This document shows, piece by piece, positions 1 through 7,096 of a DNA stretch of 21,806 nucleotides. The first letter of the stretch is position 1. Each line of letters opens with the position of its first letter. This DNA comes from CAZAYY01 sp964489525 (GTDB lineage Bacteria; Chloroflexota; Anaerolineae; Anaerolineales; JABWBV01), in contig CAZAYY010000042.1 of assembly GCA_964489525.1 (NCBI GenBank), positions 1 to 21,806 of the forward strand. The letters are read 5' to 3'. The notes beneath the pieces were generated by a model, which saw nothing but the letters and a program-made list of their open reading frames with translations, was not told the DNA's origin and ran no database searches. The translations under genes were made by a program, and so were the position numbers.

Positions 1-100
1 TTTTACCGAGAAGGGTCTTTTTATTTATTTGTCAAGGAACTTTGAGAAAGCCATATGGGGAGGTGCACGAATATTTTATTTGAACCTTCAGTTGTCAATT

Positions 101-188
101 TTTACCCCCACCTTACCCTGCTTTCACCCCCACCTTACCCCATCTTTACCCCTCGATTACCCCCGGTTTAACCCATGTTTACCCCTGC
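101..188. repeat. Eight tandem 11-bp repeats (TTTACCCC-type)
   Basis: Eight consecutive 11-bp units start at 101, 112, 123, 134, 145, 156, 167 and 178. The consensus is TTTACCCCYNN: the first seven or eight bases are conserved and the last three vary. The core recurs every 11 bp, about one helical turn, so the cores lie on roughly the same face of the DNA. The array ends 14 bp before an SOS-like palindrome and 41 bp before the first start codon. The minus strand carries G3-G5 runs separated mostly by 6-7 nt, so a G-quadruplex is also possible. The likely role is a multi-site regulator-binding region. An iteron-like origin is less likely because no replication initiator gene is present. Confidence 0.85.
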
Positions 189-194
189 CCGGTC

Positions 195-229
195 TTTATT
201 TCGAACTTATGTTCTGGTATGCTGGTGGT
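195..229 (+). promoter_or_regulatory. SOS box (LexA-type operator) within a probable leaderless promoter
   Basis: The sequence CGAACTTATGTTCT at 202-215 contains the perfect dyad GAAC-N4-GTTC (203-214), the core of the Gram-positive-type LexA box. It sits between a weak -35 (TTTATT, 195-200) and a -10-like TATGCT (218-223), where a bound repressor would block RNA polymerase. The -10 lies six bases before the ATG at 230, so the transcript would begin at or next to the start codon. The dyad is seen directly; LexA binding is inferred from the motif and from the DNA-repair character of the genes that follow. Confidence 0.7.
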
Positions 230-769
230 ATGGATAAACGTGCTTCTGCTTCTTCTGCTCCAATTCCCACCGGCCTGTTGGTGTATGCCGGGCCAACGGC
301 ACAGCGCGAGCCGCAGGTGAACGAACTGCTGCTTGGCCTGGCGCTGGTTTCCCCGGTTTGGGTGATGGACTGCGGCAACCGCTTTAACCCGCTGCGGTTG
401 ACCCGCGCCATTCGCCTGCTGGGTGGGTCGTTCAGCGGGGTTTTGGAAAGCATCCACGTAGCGCGCGCTTTCACCTGCTACCAGGCCGCCGCCCTGGTGC
501 AGCAGCCCGGCCTGCGGCCCGGCCCGCTCTTTTTGCTGGATGTTTTGTTTGCTTTTTCAGACGAAAGTGTGCCCTTGCGGGTGCGGGCCCGGCTGTTGGG
601 CGACACACTGAACCATCTGCAGGGGCATGCTGCCGCCCGGCTGGTGGTGGTCAGCACACCCGCCCTGGCTGGCCTGCCGGATTTTCAACAAGATTGGCTG
701 GTGCAGCTCCACCGCCTGGCTGGTTTACCCGTGCCGGTGGGGCAGCCGGGCACACCACGGAGGCGCTGA
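230..769 (+). CDS. RadA/RecA-like ATPase-fold protein lacking Walker A (ImuA-like role proposed)
   Basis: This 179-residue protein has the core of a RadA/Rad51/RecA ATPase. A strand ending in D47 is followed by C-G-N-R-F-N-P, matching the RadA segment DTEGTFRPER. VARAFTCYQ (77-85) matches the RadA VARAYNSDHQ region. LFLLD (100-104) is a Walker B strand. The P-loop position (about 18-32) reads YAGPTAQREPQ and has no GK[ST], so normal ATP binding is doubtful. No N-terminal DNA-binding domain or RecA C-terminal domain is present. I chose ATG 230 because the upstream in-frame extension translates the 11-bp repeats and the promoter. The stop overlaps the next start as TGATG. Role inferred: an adaptor for the downstream polymerase, analogous to ImuA or to RecA-like partners of translesion polymerases. 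Confidence 0.75.
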   Translation: MDKRASASSAPIPTGLLVYAGPTAQREPQVNELLLGLALVSPVWVMDCGNRFNPLRLTRAIRLLGGSFSGVLESIHVARAFTCYQAAALVQQPGLRPGPLFLLDVLFAFSDESVPLRVRARLLGDTLNHLQGHAAARLVVVSTPALAGLPDFQQDWLVQLHRLAGLPVPVGQPGTPRRR

Positions 770-1059
770 TGGGCCGGACGATTGCCACCACCACCCAGGT
801 GCTGCTGGAGGAACAGCAGGCATTTTCTCGCTTCCGGCGGGCGCTGCGCAAGGAAGACCAGCTTGTGTTCGATGAGCTTTTTGCCCGGGTTCACCGCCAC
901 TTGCCCGCCATCAGCCTGGCCGACCATGCCCTGCCCTTTGAGGCCATCCTGCTGGCCATGCTGGTGGAAAGCTGGGGCGAGCAGCGTTCCCTGGCCAACC
1001 GGCTGGCCCAGTTGGAGCAGGCGCTGGCGGCCATGCGCCCAAAGGATGGCGGCGGGTGA
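769..1059 (+). CDS. Small helical protein of the RecA-like/PolB cassette
   Basis: A 96-residue protein of unknown family. The start is ATG 769, which shares one base with the preceding TGA and follows a GGAGG Shine-Dalgarno at 759-763. Its stop overlaps the GTG start of the polymerase gene by four bases (GTGA), so all three genes appear translationally coupled. The sequence is rich in Leu, Ala, Gln, Glu and Arg and should be almost entirely alpha-helical. Residues about 70-90 (W-G-E-Q-R-S-L-A-N-R-L-A-Q-L-E-Q-A-L) have a heptad-like pattern suggesting a short coiled coil. No signal peptide, metal-binding cysteines or helix-turn-helix motif is evident. Its position suggests a bridging or accessory subunit between the RecA-like protein and the polymerase; that is inference only. 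Confidence 0.75.
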   Translation: MGRTIATTTQVLLEEQQAFSRFRRALRKEDQLVFDELFARVHRHLPAISLADHALPFEAILLAMLVESWGEQRSLANRLAQLEQALAAMRPKDGGG

Positions 1060-3257
1060 ACGGCTGGTTTTTTGAGGTGTACCCGCACCCCGAAAGCGGC
1101 GTGGTGGCCTGGCTGATGGGTGAAAACGGGGAGCGCCAGGCGTTCCGCCAGAATTTTCCACTGACCGGCTACGCCGCCGGCCCGCCGGAGCGCCTGGCCG
1201 CCCTGGCGGTTTTTTTGCAGCGCCAGCCGCGCCCCGCCGACCTGGAACGCACCCACCGGCGCGATTTGTTCAGCGGTATGCTCGATGTGCTGGCCATCAC
1301 CACACCCGAAACGGCCGATTTCGCCCCACTGCTTTCGCTTGCCCAAAACCGCTTTCCAGACCTGGCCTGGTACGACACCGACCTGCCGCTGCCGCTGCGC
1401 TATGCGGCCTGCTACGGCGTTTTCCCCCTGGCACGCGTGGCCGCCAGCGCCCAGGATGGCTGGCTCAAGCGGGTTACGCCCCTGGATTCTCCCTGGGACC
1501 TGGACCCCGACCCGCCCCCGCTGCGCACCCTGGCCATTCGCCCCAACTGCGACCCCCAGCGCCGCCCGCCGGGCTGGCTGTGGGTGCAGGCCGGGCAAAA
1601 ACGTTGGCGGCTGCCCATCGAGCCGGTGGAACGCCTGCTCATCTGGCTCGGCGCCCTGCTGCGCCGCTGTGATCCTGACTTAATCCTCTCGCATTATGGG
1701 GATACCTGGCTGTTTCCTCTGCTGGCGGCATACGTTCGTCAGCACAACGTGCAGCACTTCAATCCCAACCGAGACCCCACCATGCCTATTTTGCAGCGTG
1801 AAGAAATGAGCTACTTCACCTATGGCCAGACGGTGTACCGCGGCGCGCAAACCCACCTGTACGGCCGCTGGCATATTGACGAATGCAACGCCATGATGTA
1901 TGGCGATTATGGTCTCGAAGGGGTGCTGGAGGCTGCCCGGGTGAGCGGCCAGCCGGTCCAGGAGGCGGCGCGCAAATCGCCCGGGGCAGGCATCACTGCC
2001 TTGCAAATCATTGCCGCCCTGCAAAACGACATTCTGGTTCCCTGCGAAAAGCAGCAGGTAGAGGCCTTTAAAACCGCCCAGGAATTTATCACCGCCGACC
2101 GGGGCGGCCTGGTCTACCAGCCCATCCCTGGCCTGCACCAGGACGTGGCCGAAATAGACTTTGTCTCCATGTATCCCAGCATCATGGTGCACTTCAACCT
2201 TTCGCCGGAAACCGTGGGTGTGCAAAGCCCACAGGCGGCCCGTGTGCCCGAATTGAACATGCCGGTAGATGTCAGCGTGGAGGGGTTTGTGCCGCTTTCG
2301 CTGCGGCCCTTGCTGAACAAGCGCATTCAAATCAAGCGCCAGCTTGCCACCCTGCACCGCCGCGACTGCCGCTATGCACCGCTCAAAGCCAGGGCAGCCG
2401 CCCTCAAGTGGCTGCTGGTGGTGTGCTTTGGCTATTTGGGCTACAAAAACGCCCGGTTTGGCCGCATCGAATCGCACGAAGCGGTGACAGCCTATGGCCG
2501 CGAGTGCATGCTGCGCGCGAAAGAGGCCGCCGAAGCCCAGGGCTACCGGGTTCTGCATATGTATGTGGATGGCCTGTGGGTGCAAAAGCCGGGCGTCACC
2601 CCCGCAAGCGTCCAGCCGCTGCTGGCTGAAATTACTGCCGTGACCGGGCTGCCGATTGCCCTGGAGGGGGTATACCGCTGGATTGCCTTTTTGTCTTCGC
2701 GCCTGGATGAGCGCATGGCGGTGGCCAACCGCTATTTTGGGGTGTTTCAAGACGGCAGCCTGAAATACCGCGGCATTGCCGCCCGGCGCAAAGACACTCC
2801 GCCCTGGGTGGCCGAAGCCCAGCTTGAAATTCTGGATGCACTGGCGCACAGTCCCCAAACCACCACCTGCCCGCCGCGCCTGCCCGAAGTGGAGCGCATC
2901 CTGGCCCGGCGGCTGCAAACCCTGGAAAAACAGCAGGCGCCCTTGCGCCATTTGCTGGTTACCCAAACCCTCAGCCGCGAACTGGACGCATACAAAGTGC
3001 CCTCTGCCGCGGCCCGGGCGGCCCTGCAGCTTCGCCAGGCGGGCAAAGCCGTGCGCCCTGGCCAGCGCATCCGCTACCTGTTCACCCGCGGCCAGCCGGG
3101 CGTCACCGCCTGGGACCTGCCCCCTGCCCTCCACCCGCCCTGGATTGACACCGCTCAATACCGTAAACTGCTGCTGCGCGCCGCCGAGGAGGTGCTGCAG
3201 CCCATCGCCGCTGCCCCACCGGATTTATTCACCGAATCCAATCCCGTGGGGGGCTGA
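1056..3257 (+). CDS. Family B DNA polymerase, exonuclease-deficient, with altered motifs B and C
   Basis: A 733-residue DNA polymerase of family B, aligned by eye to archaeal Pfu-type enzymes. Motif A is DFVSMYPSIM with D368. Motif B starts at K451; the usual N-S is V455-V456 and the usual Tyr is F458, while G459 and G462 are kept. Motif C reads YVDGLW: D505 aligns with the second, metal-binding Asp of the Pfu motif D-T-D-G-L-Y, and the first Asp is replaced by Tyr. The exonuclease domain is degenerate. The Exo I D-I-E is absent, the Exo II F-D is W-L in HYGDTWLFPLL, and the Exo III segment appears deleted. Polymerization may therefore persist, but proofreading should be lost. The GTG start overlaps the upstream stop. 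The best role is damage-inducible translesion synthesis, comparable to the archaeal PolB2 group; an inactive structural role is also possible. Confidence 0.88.
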   Translation: MNGWFFEVYPHPESGVVAWLMGENGERQAFRQNFPLTGYAAGPPERLAALAVFLQRQPRPADLERTHRRDLFSGMLDVLAITTPETADFAPLLSLAQNRFPDLAWYDTDLPLPLRYAACYGVFPLARVAASAQDGWLKRVTPLDSPWDLDPDPPPLRTLAIRPNCDPQRRPPGWLWVQAGQKRWRLPIEPVERLLIWLGALLRRCDPDLILSHYGDTWLFPLLAAYVRQHNVQHFNPNRDPTMPILQREEMSYFTYGQTVYRGAQTHLYGRWHIDECNAMMYGDYGLEGVLEAARVSGQPVQEAARKSPGAGITALQIIAALQNDILVPCEKQQVEAFKTAQEFITADRGGLVYQPIPGLHQDVAEIDFVSMYPSIMVHFNLSPETVGVQSPQAARVPELNMPVDVSVEGFVPLSLRPLLNKRIQIKRQLATLHRRDCRYAPLKARAAALKWLLVVCFGYLGYKNARFGRIESHEAVTAYGRECMLRAKEAAEAQGYRVLHMYVDGLWVQKPGVTPASVQPLLAEITAVTGLPIALEGVYRWIAFLSSRLDERMAVANRYFGVFQDGSLKYRGIAARRKDTPPWVAEAQLEILDALAHSPQTTTCPPRLPEVERILARRLQTLEKQQAPLRHLLVTQTLSRELDAYKVPSAAARAALQLRQAGKAVRPGQRIRYLFTRGQPGVTAWDLPPALHPPWIDTAQYRKLLLRAAEEVLQPIAAAPPDLFTESNPVGG

Positions 3258-3269
3258 AGCCCGCGCAGC

Positions 3270-4262
3270 CTAGGGCTGCTCTACCAGGAACGCATCGTAG
3301 CGCACCTTTGCGTAATCAGTTTTGATCGTTCCCAAAACCACGCCGTAAGTGCCCTGGCTTAAATCCGGGTCGGTGACCTGCATAACTTGAATGTCGTTAA
3401 TATAAAACGTCAGCGTTTCGCCAATGCAGTCAGCGCGCAAGGTGTTTACATTGCCCGGCGGGCGCATTGGATCCGGGTTATAAAACCAGTTTTTCTCGCC
3501 AAAAAAGGTGAATTCGTTGTTCACCACTTTTGCGGCGCTGTAAGAACCATAGCCATTAATCCGAAACATGTAAAAATTATCCAGGTCCTGGTAGCGGCAT
3601 ACCACGCCGTAAAACACTTCATTGTCATTGCCGGCTTCCAGTTGGGTGATATCTGCGCTGACGCGCATATCTGCAACCTGGCCGTATACTTTGGGGGTAA
3701 TTACAAAAAGTTGATCGGGTGCACTCGCAAACATGGTATATCCGTCGTTTTCATAGCCTGATCCAAGTTCATCTTCTTGAACAACCGGCCAGCCGCCCGG
3801 ATGAGAAAAATCATCCGCAAAATACACCCCCGAAACAGCAATCCCGGCATCGGCCAGCATGCGGCGAAACAAACGTCCGAAGGTGTCGCGCAGGTGCGTG
3901 TCAAAGAAAGCCTGGGCTGAACCATCTAGTTCTGCGTTTATATTGACCTGGACAGATATCGAGTCGCTGCCTATGGGCAGCCAGGCGATATAGCTTGAAC
4001 CATCCGGCTCTACTATCAGCAAAACAGGTCCCAGGTCGCCAAATTCCAGGCCGCTTTGCAAGTCTGGCCAGTCACTCAGCCACTCTTTAATATCATTTGG
4101 GTTGTAATCTTCCCATTGGACATTGCCACACACCAGCCAGGTAACCTGGTAGCCTTGCACCAGCGAGCCGAAAACAGGGCAAAAGCCTTCATACTCATAG
4201 TTTTGTAGGGAAAGATAATTTGCCTCAGGCCCAATGATGGCCGGGTCAATGGGGTTGATCAC
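3270..4262 (-). CDS. C-terminal part of a split lipoprotein: secreted domain plus lectin-like beta-sandwich
   Basis: This 330-residue reading frame continues, in the same frame, the lipoprotein N-terminus encoded at 4269-4619; a single TAA at 4269-4271 and two codons lie between them. It has no signal peptide of its own, although its content looks extracellular. About residues 1-140 include a CPVFGSLVQGYQVTWLVCG segment with two cysteines. From about residue 150 (DDFSHPGGW) a beta-rich domain resembles the LamG/concanavalin-like and DUF1080 folds (VCRYQDLDNFYMFRINGYG, then LTFYINDIQV). The GTG at 4262 directly abuts a Shine-Dalgarno-like GGGGAGG and has no spacer, so it is a poor start. I therefore think the two parts are one gene with a nonsense codon, or a gene read through at that stop. 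Confidence 0.65.
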   Translation of the reverse strand: MINPIDPAIIGPEANYLSLQNYEYEGFCPVFGSLVQGYQVTWLVCGNVQWEDYNPNDIKEWLSDWPDLQSGLEFGDLGPVLLIVEPDGSSYIAWLPIGSDSISVQVNINAELDGSAQAFFDTHLRDTFGRLFRRMLADAGIAVSGVYFADDFSHPGGWPVVQEDELGSGYENDGYTMFASAPDQLFVITPKVYGQVADMRVSADITQLEAGNDNEVFYGVVCRYQDLDNFYMFRINGYGSYSAAKVVNNEFTFFGEKNWFYNPDPMRPPGNVNTLRADCIGETLTFYINDIQVMQVTDPDLSQGTYGVVLGTIKTDYAKVRYDAFLVEQP

Positions 4263-4268
4263 CTCCCC

Positions 4269-4619
4269 TTAGGTATAATGCGCCCTGGCGTAGGCCAGCG
4301 CCATGTTCCAAACCGGGCCAGAGGGCGTGGGTTCGGATGTGGGCGTGGGTGGTATGGGGGTTGGGGTTTTGGTGGGCATGGCTGCAGCGGTTTGCGCCGC
4401 GGCAGTTGCGTTCGCGACATTGGTAGCAATGGCAGCCTGGATGGGGTCAGTGGTTGGTGTGGGTGTTTCCGTAGGCGGAGGTGTGGGTGTGTGGGTCGCC
4501 GTTGGCGCTTGCGTGGCACTGGGTGCGCTGGTTTCAGTGGGTGCCGGGGCCTGTCCTCCACTTGAACAGGCTGCACAAACCAGGAAAAAACATACCGAGA
4601 ATACAAAAAACTTTTTCAT
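4269..4619 (-). CDS. N-terminal part of split lipoprotein: signal peptide and Pro/Thr linker
   Basis: A 116-residue product with a type II signal peptide: K2-K3, a hydrophobic stretch rich in Phe and Val, then CAAC with the lipidation cysteine at C18. A Pro/Thr/Ala linker of about 75 residues follows, as in many cell-surface proteins of Chloroflexota. It ends after W-N-M-A-L-A-Y-A-R-A-H-Y-T at a TAA, and the reading frame then continues as the 3270-4262 part. The start is ATG 4619, preceded by AGGAGG. On its own it has no functional domain, which supports interruption of a longer protein of about 449 residues. The signal peptide and linker closely match the beta-propeller lipoprotein at 7097-9067. 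Confidence 0.65.
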   Translation of the reverse strand: MKKFFVFSVCFFLVCAACSSGGQAPAPTETSAPSATQAPTATHTPTPPPTETPTPTTDPIQAAIATNVANATAAAQTAAAMPTKTPTPIPPTPTSEPTPSGPVWNMALAYARAHYT

Positions 4620-5096
4620 ACCATCCTCCTAAAAACACAGCAAAAAGTTACGCTGCTACTTACCTTCAATGTAGCGCAAATGAAACGCCAAAACCAGCAG
4701 ATCAACTGCCAAAAACTGCCATATTGATCGAAGGCCTTATCCCACAAGCCTTACAGCCGCCCAAACAGGTGTTGGCAAAACGTCAACAGCTTTGGTAAAT
4801 GCTGTAATTCTGCTCACCTTTCCCCCATACTCCCGGGTGAGTAAATGGTCACATTGCGACTGTTTATTTTCAGTATAGAACTGTTTTTTATGGCGTCAAG
4901 CGAAATGGAAACAGAGTTTTATTGCCAACAGAGATTGCTTTGGCACAAAACCGGCAAGCAATTGCCTTTTCCCTCCAGGGGCTTCTTCTACAACATATGC
5001 TTTTTTTCTGAATCGATCATGCTTAACCCTATCCAGTGTGTGATAAAATTTTGCTATTGTCTCCATAATCGTAATCAATTGAATAAGGAAAAAAAC
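4620..5096. other. Divergent intergenic region between lipoprotein and TIR genes
   Basis: About 480 bp between two divergent genes, more AT-rich than its surroundings. The minus-strand side ends with the AGGAGG site of the lipoprotein gene. The plus-strand side carries a possible extended -10 promoter for the TIR gene at 5041-5049. An open frame entering from 4845 joins the TIR frame, but its translation has no domain character. I see no RNA gene and no strong repeat here. Confidence 0.6.
5041..5049 (+). promoter_or_regulatory. Candidate extended -10 promoter for the TIR gene
   Basis: TGATAAAAT fits an extended -10 (TGN plus TAAAAT). Transcription would start near 5056 and leave a leader of about 40 nt that includes the AAGGA ribosome site at 5085-5089, just before ATG 5097. 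No convincing -35 is visible, so this call is tentative. Confidence 0.35.
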
Positions 5097-6953
5097 ATGG
5101 CCCCTTCGGTATTTCTCAGCTACTCGCGGCGCGAAACGCCTTTTGTTAACCAGTTGTGCGATATCCTGGAAGATGAAGGCATTCATCTCTGGTTGGACTA
5201 TAAAAGCCTGGTGCCCGCCGAGCCCTGGGCGCAGCAAATTGAACACGGCCTGGTGACTTCGGATGTATGTGTGTTGGTGGTTTCCACCGAATCGCTGGCT
5301 TCAAAATATGTCGAGTTAGAATGGAAACGCGCTCTGGAGCTGGGCAAACGGGTGGTGCTGGCAATTTTCCAGGCAGTGCCGCTGCCGCCGGAACTGCAAA
5401 ACTGCGAATGGGTGGACCTGCGCACCCAGTTCAAAAAAAATGCACACCAACTGATCCACATACTCACCCACCCACAGCCGCCTGCCGCACCGCCCCCACA
5501 AAGTGGATTTCGGGCCGCCTGGCAGGTCTGGGGCGTTTTTTTGCTCAGCGGGCTGCTGGCACTGCTCTCCATTCCGGCCTGGTGGACGTTGATCATCCCC
5601 TATGTGGTAGCTCCGCTGCCGCTGCAGGCTTACCGCAGGCGTTTCAACTTTAACCTGGTGCAGTTTGCCCTGGTGCTGACGCCCTTTTTCCTGATGCTTT
5701 CTGGCGTAATGTTCGAAGCCTCTTTTCACGAATACCTGGAACCCGGGGCAGGCACCCTGGAAGAGCCCATCATGAGCATGGGCTTTTTTGCGGTGCTGCT
5801 GGTGTTTGGTTTGCTGGTGCTGCTTAATACCCCGGCCTGGAACCGTTGGGCACGCCCGGAGGCCACCCGCGCCAGTTTTGCCAACCCGCTGGACCCCAAA
5901 ATTGCCCGGCCTCGCCCGGTGCGTTTTACCATTGAACATGCAGTGGAAGATGGTAAATTTGCTGAAGACTTACAGGCTGTGCTGCAGCGCTTTGGCCACC
6001 AGCTGGCTGCTGCCGGTGAACAGCCCGAAGCAGCCCTGGTGCTGGTTTCTGCTCACAACACAACCACCACCTTTAACCCCGACACCCAGCGGGTTTACCC
6101 GATTATTCTGCAGGCCGTCAACCAGATTGACCCGGTTTTGCAGCGTATTCAATGGATTGATATGCGCCGGGGTTTGCGCAATGCCGATAAACTCGCGCAG
6201 CTTTTGCCAGAACCAGCCCGCCTGCTTAAAGCCCTGGCCGTTGCGCCCACGGGCACCCAATCGGTATACCCTTTGCCTATTGCACTTGGCCTGTTGTTTT
6301 TGCTGGTTTCGGGTGTGCTTACCGGCGGCAGTATCTTGGTCTCCCTGCTCGAAATTATGCTGCGCGGCGTTGAATATGGTTTCGATGAATGGATGGGCGG
6401 GCTGGCTTTGGTCAACCTGCTTAACGGTGGCATGCTGCTGCTCACCGTTTATCTGTCGGCGCGAGCGCTGGACCAGCGCAAAGGCGGCGCTGCGGCGGTT
6501 TATCCCTTTTTGGTGCTGTTTCTGATCCAATTCATTAACCTGGGTGTGCCCATTGCGCTCACCGAGACTCAGCAAGAGCTAACCGCCATCTCTTATGATG
6601 GCGGCGGGTTTGCCCTGGTGTTCGCCTTTTTGATCTTTTTAATGGGTGGTGCAATTTGTGCCCTGGTGGCCCTGCTGCGTTGGGGGGATGTGCGCCGCTG
6701 GCTGCCACGCCGCCCGAACGGCGGGTTGAGCCAGTTGGAAAAAATTCTGCTGTTCTACACCCCTGCAAAGCCGCTGGCGATGGGCGTTCATCTTGGGTTT
6801 CATGCGATGCTGCTGCTGCTTTTGTTGATGGTTAACTTCAGCCTGGATGTAACCGACGCCGCGCGCGGCGAAGTTGCCTGGATGATCCTGCCTGTGCTGG
6901 CGTTGATGGTGCCCCTTAACCTTTGGGGGCAGCGCTTAAATCGTCAAAATTGA
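5097..6953 (+). CDS. Membrane protein with two TIR domains (TIR-TM-TIR*-TM)
   Basis: A 618-residue protein starting at ATG 5097 behind AAGGA. Residues 1 to about 120 are a bacterial TIR domain: VFLSYSRRE (5-13), LWLD (31-34), then S69-K-Y-V-E-L-E75-W, with E75 at the position of the NADase catalytic glutamate. About four membrane helices follow (roughly 140-255). A second cytoplasmic domain (about 275-372) matches the first one by eye: FTIEHAVEDGKF against VFLSYSRRETPF, ALVLVS against VCVLVVS, and QWIDMRRGLRNADKL against EWVDLRTQFKKNAHQL. It lacks the catalytic glutamate segment. About six further membrane helices end the protein. TIR domains of this type hydrolyse NAD+ or mediate TIR-TIR contacts. 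Sensor, toxin or defence roles are possible, but no partner gene typical of a known TIR defence system is adjacent. Confidence 0.8.
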   Translation: MAPSVFLSYSRRETPFVNQLCDILEDEGIHLWLDYKSLVPAEPWAQQIEHGLVTSDVCVLVVSTESLASKYVELEWKRALELGKRVVLAIFQAVPLPPELQNCEWVDLRTQFKKNAHQLIHILTHPQPPAAPPPQSGFRAAWQVWGVFLLSGLLALLSIPAWWTLIIPYVVAPLPLQAYRRRFNFNLVQFALVLTPFFLMLSGVMFEASFHEYLEPGAGTLEEPIMSMGFFAVLLVFGLLVLLNTPAWNRWARPEATRASFANPLDPKIARPRPVRFTIEHAVEDGKFAEDLQAVLQRFGHQLAAAGEQPEAALVLVSAHNTTTTFNPDTQRVYPIILQAVNQIDPVLQRIQWIDMRRGLRNADKLAQLLPEPARLLKALAVAPTGTQSVYPLPIALGLLFLLVSGVLTGGSILVSLLEIMLRGVEYGFDEWMGGLALVNLLNGGMLLLTVYLSARALDQRKGGAAAVYPFLVLFLIQFINLGVPIALTETQQELTAISYDGGGFALVFAFLIFLMGGAICALVALLRWGDVRRWLPRRPNGGLSQLEKILLFYTPAKPLAMGVHLGFHAMLLLLLLMVNFSLDVTDAARGEVAWMILPVLALMVPLNLWGQRLNRQN

Positions 6954-7016
6954 AGGTGCCGGGCGTCAATGCCAGGCAACCAGCACACCCGTTTGTGGAT
7001 TTAACCAAAGCAAATT

Positions 7017-7048
7017 CCGCCCCAGAGATTGTACAACCCCTGGGGCGG
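7017..7048. terminator. Bidirectional hairpin between convergent genes
   Basis: A perfect 9-bp inverted repeat (CCGCCCCAG / CTGGGGCGG) with a 14-nt loop lies between the convergent TIR and beta-propeller genes. On the minus strand it is followed by AATTTGCTTT; on plus there is no T-run. A second hairpin at 7070-7087 (CTGCTGT, loop AAGC, ACAGCAG) lies 22 bp further on. Together they probably terminate transcription from both sides, although neither is a textbook intrinsic terminator. Confidence 0.5.
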
Positions 7049-7096
7049 CTGAAGCATGGTCATCTTAAGCTGCTGTAAGCACAGCAGGCGATGGGT

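Noticed and set aside
101..188. Iteron-type replication origin
   Set aside because: No Rep gene or DnaA-box cluster is present, and the array sits directly before a regulated promoter.
101..188. CRISPR array
   Set aside because: Units are 11 bp and contiguous without spacers, and no cas gene is in the window.
29..229. N-terminal extension of the RecA-like frame (67 residues)
   Set aside because: It translates the 11-bp repeats, the SOS box and the promoter; ATG 230 is the sensible start.
2557..2580. Reading motif C as loss of the second (metal-binding) Asp
   Set aside because: Aligning YVDGLW with archaeal IDTDGLY places D505 on the second Asp and only the first Asp is lost.
1680..3158. 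492-residue minus-strand frame opposite the polymerase
   Set aside because: High GC keeps the antisense frame open; the polymerase motifs are on plus.
4303..4632. Plus-strand Gly/Val-rich open frame over the lipoprotein linker
   Set aside because: It is the antisense shadow of a Pro/Thr-rich linker.
4845..5096. N-terminal extension of the TIR protein (84 residues)
   Set aside because: It lacks domain character; ATG 5097 has an AAGGA site and starts the TIR fold directly.
5097..6953. Thoeris or other named TIR defence system
   Set aside because: No ThsA, STING, Argonaute or effector partner gene is adjacent; only two unrelated lipoproteins flank it.
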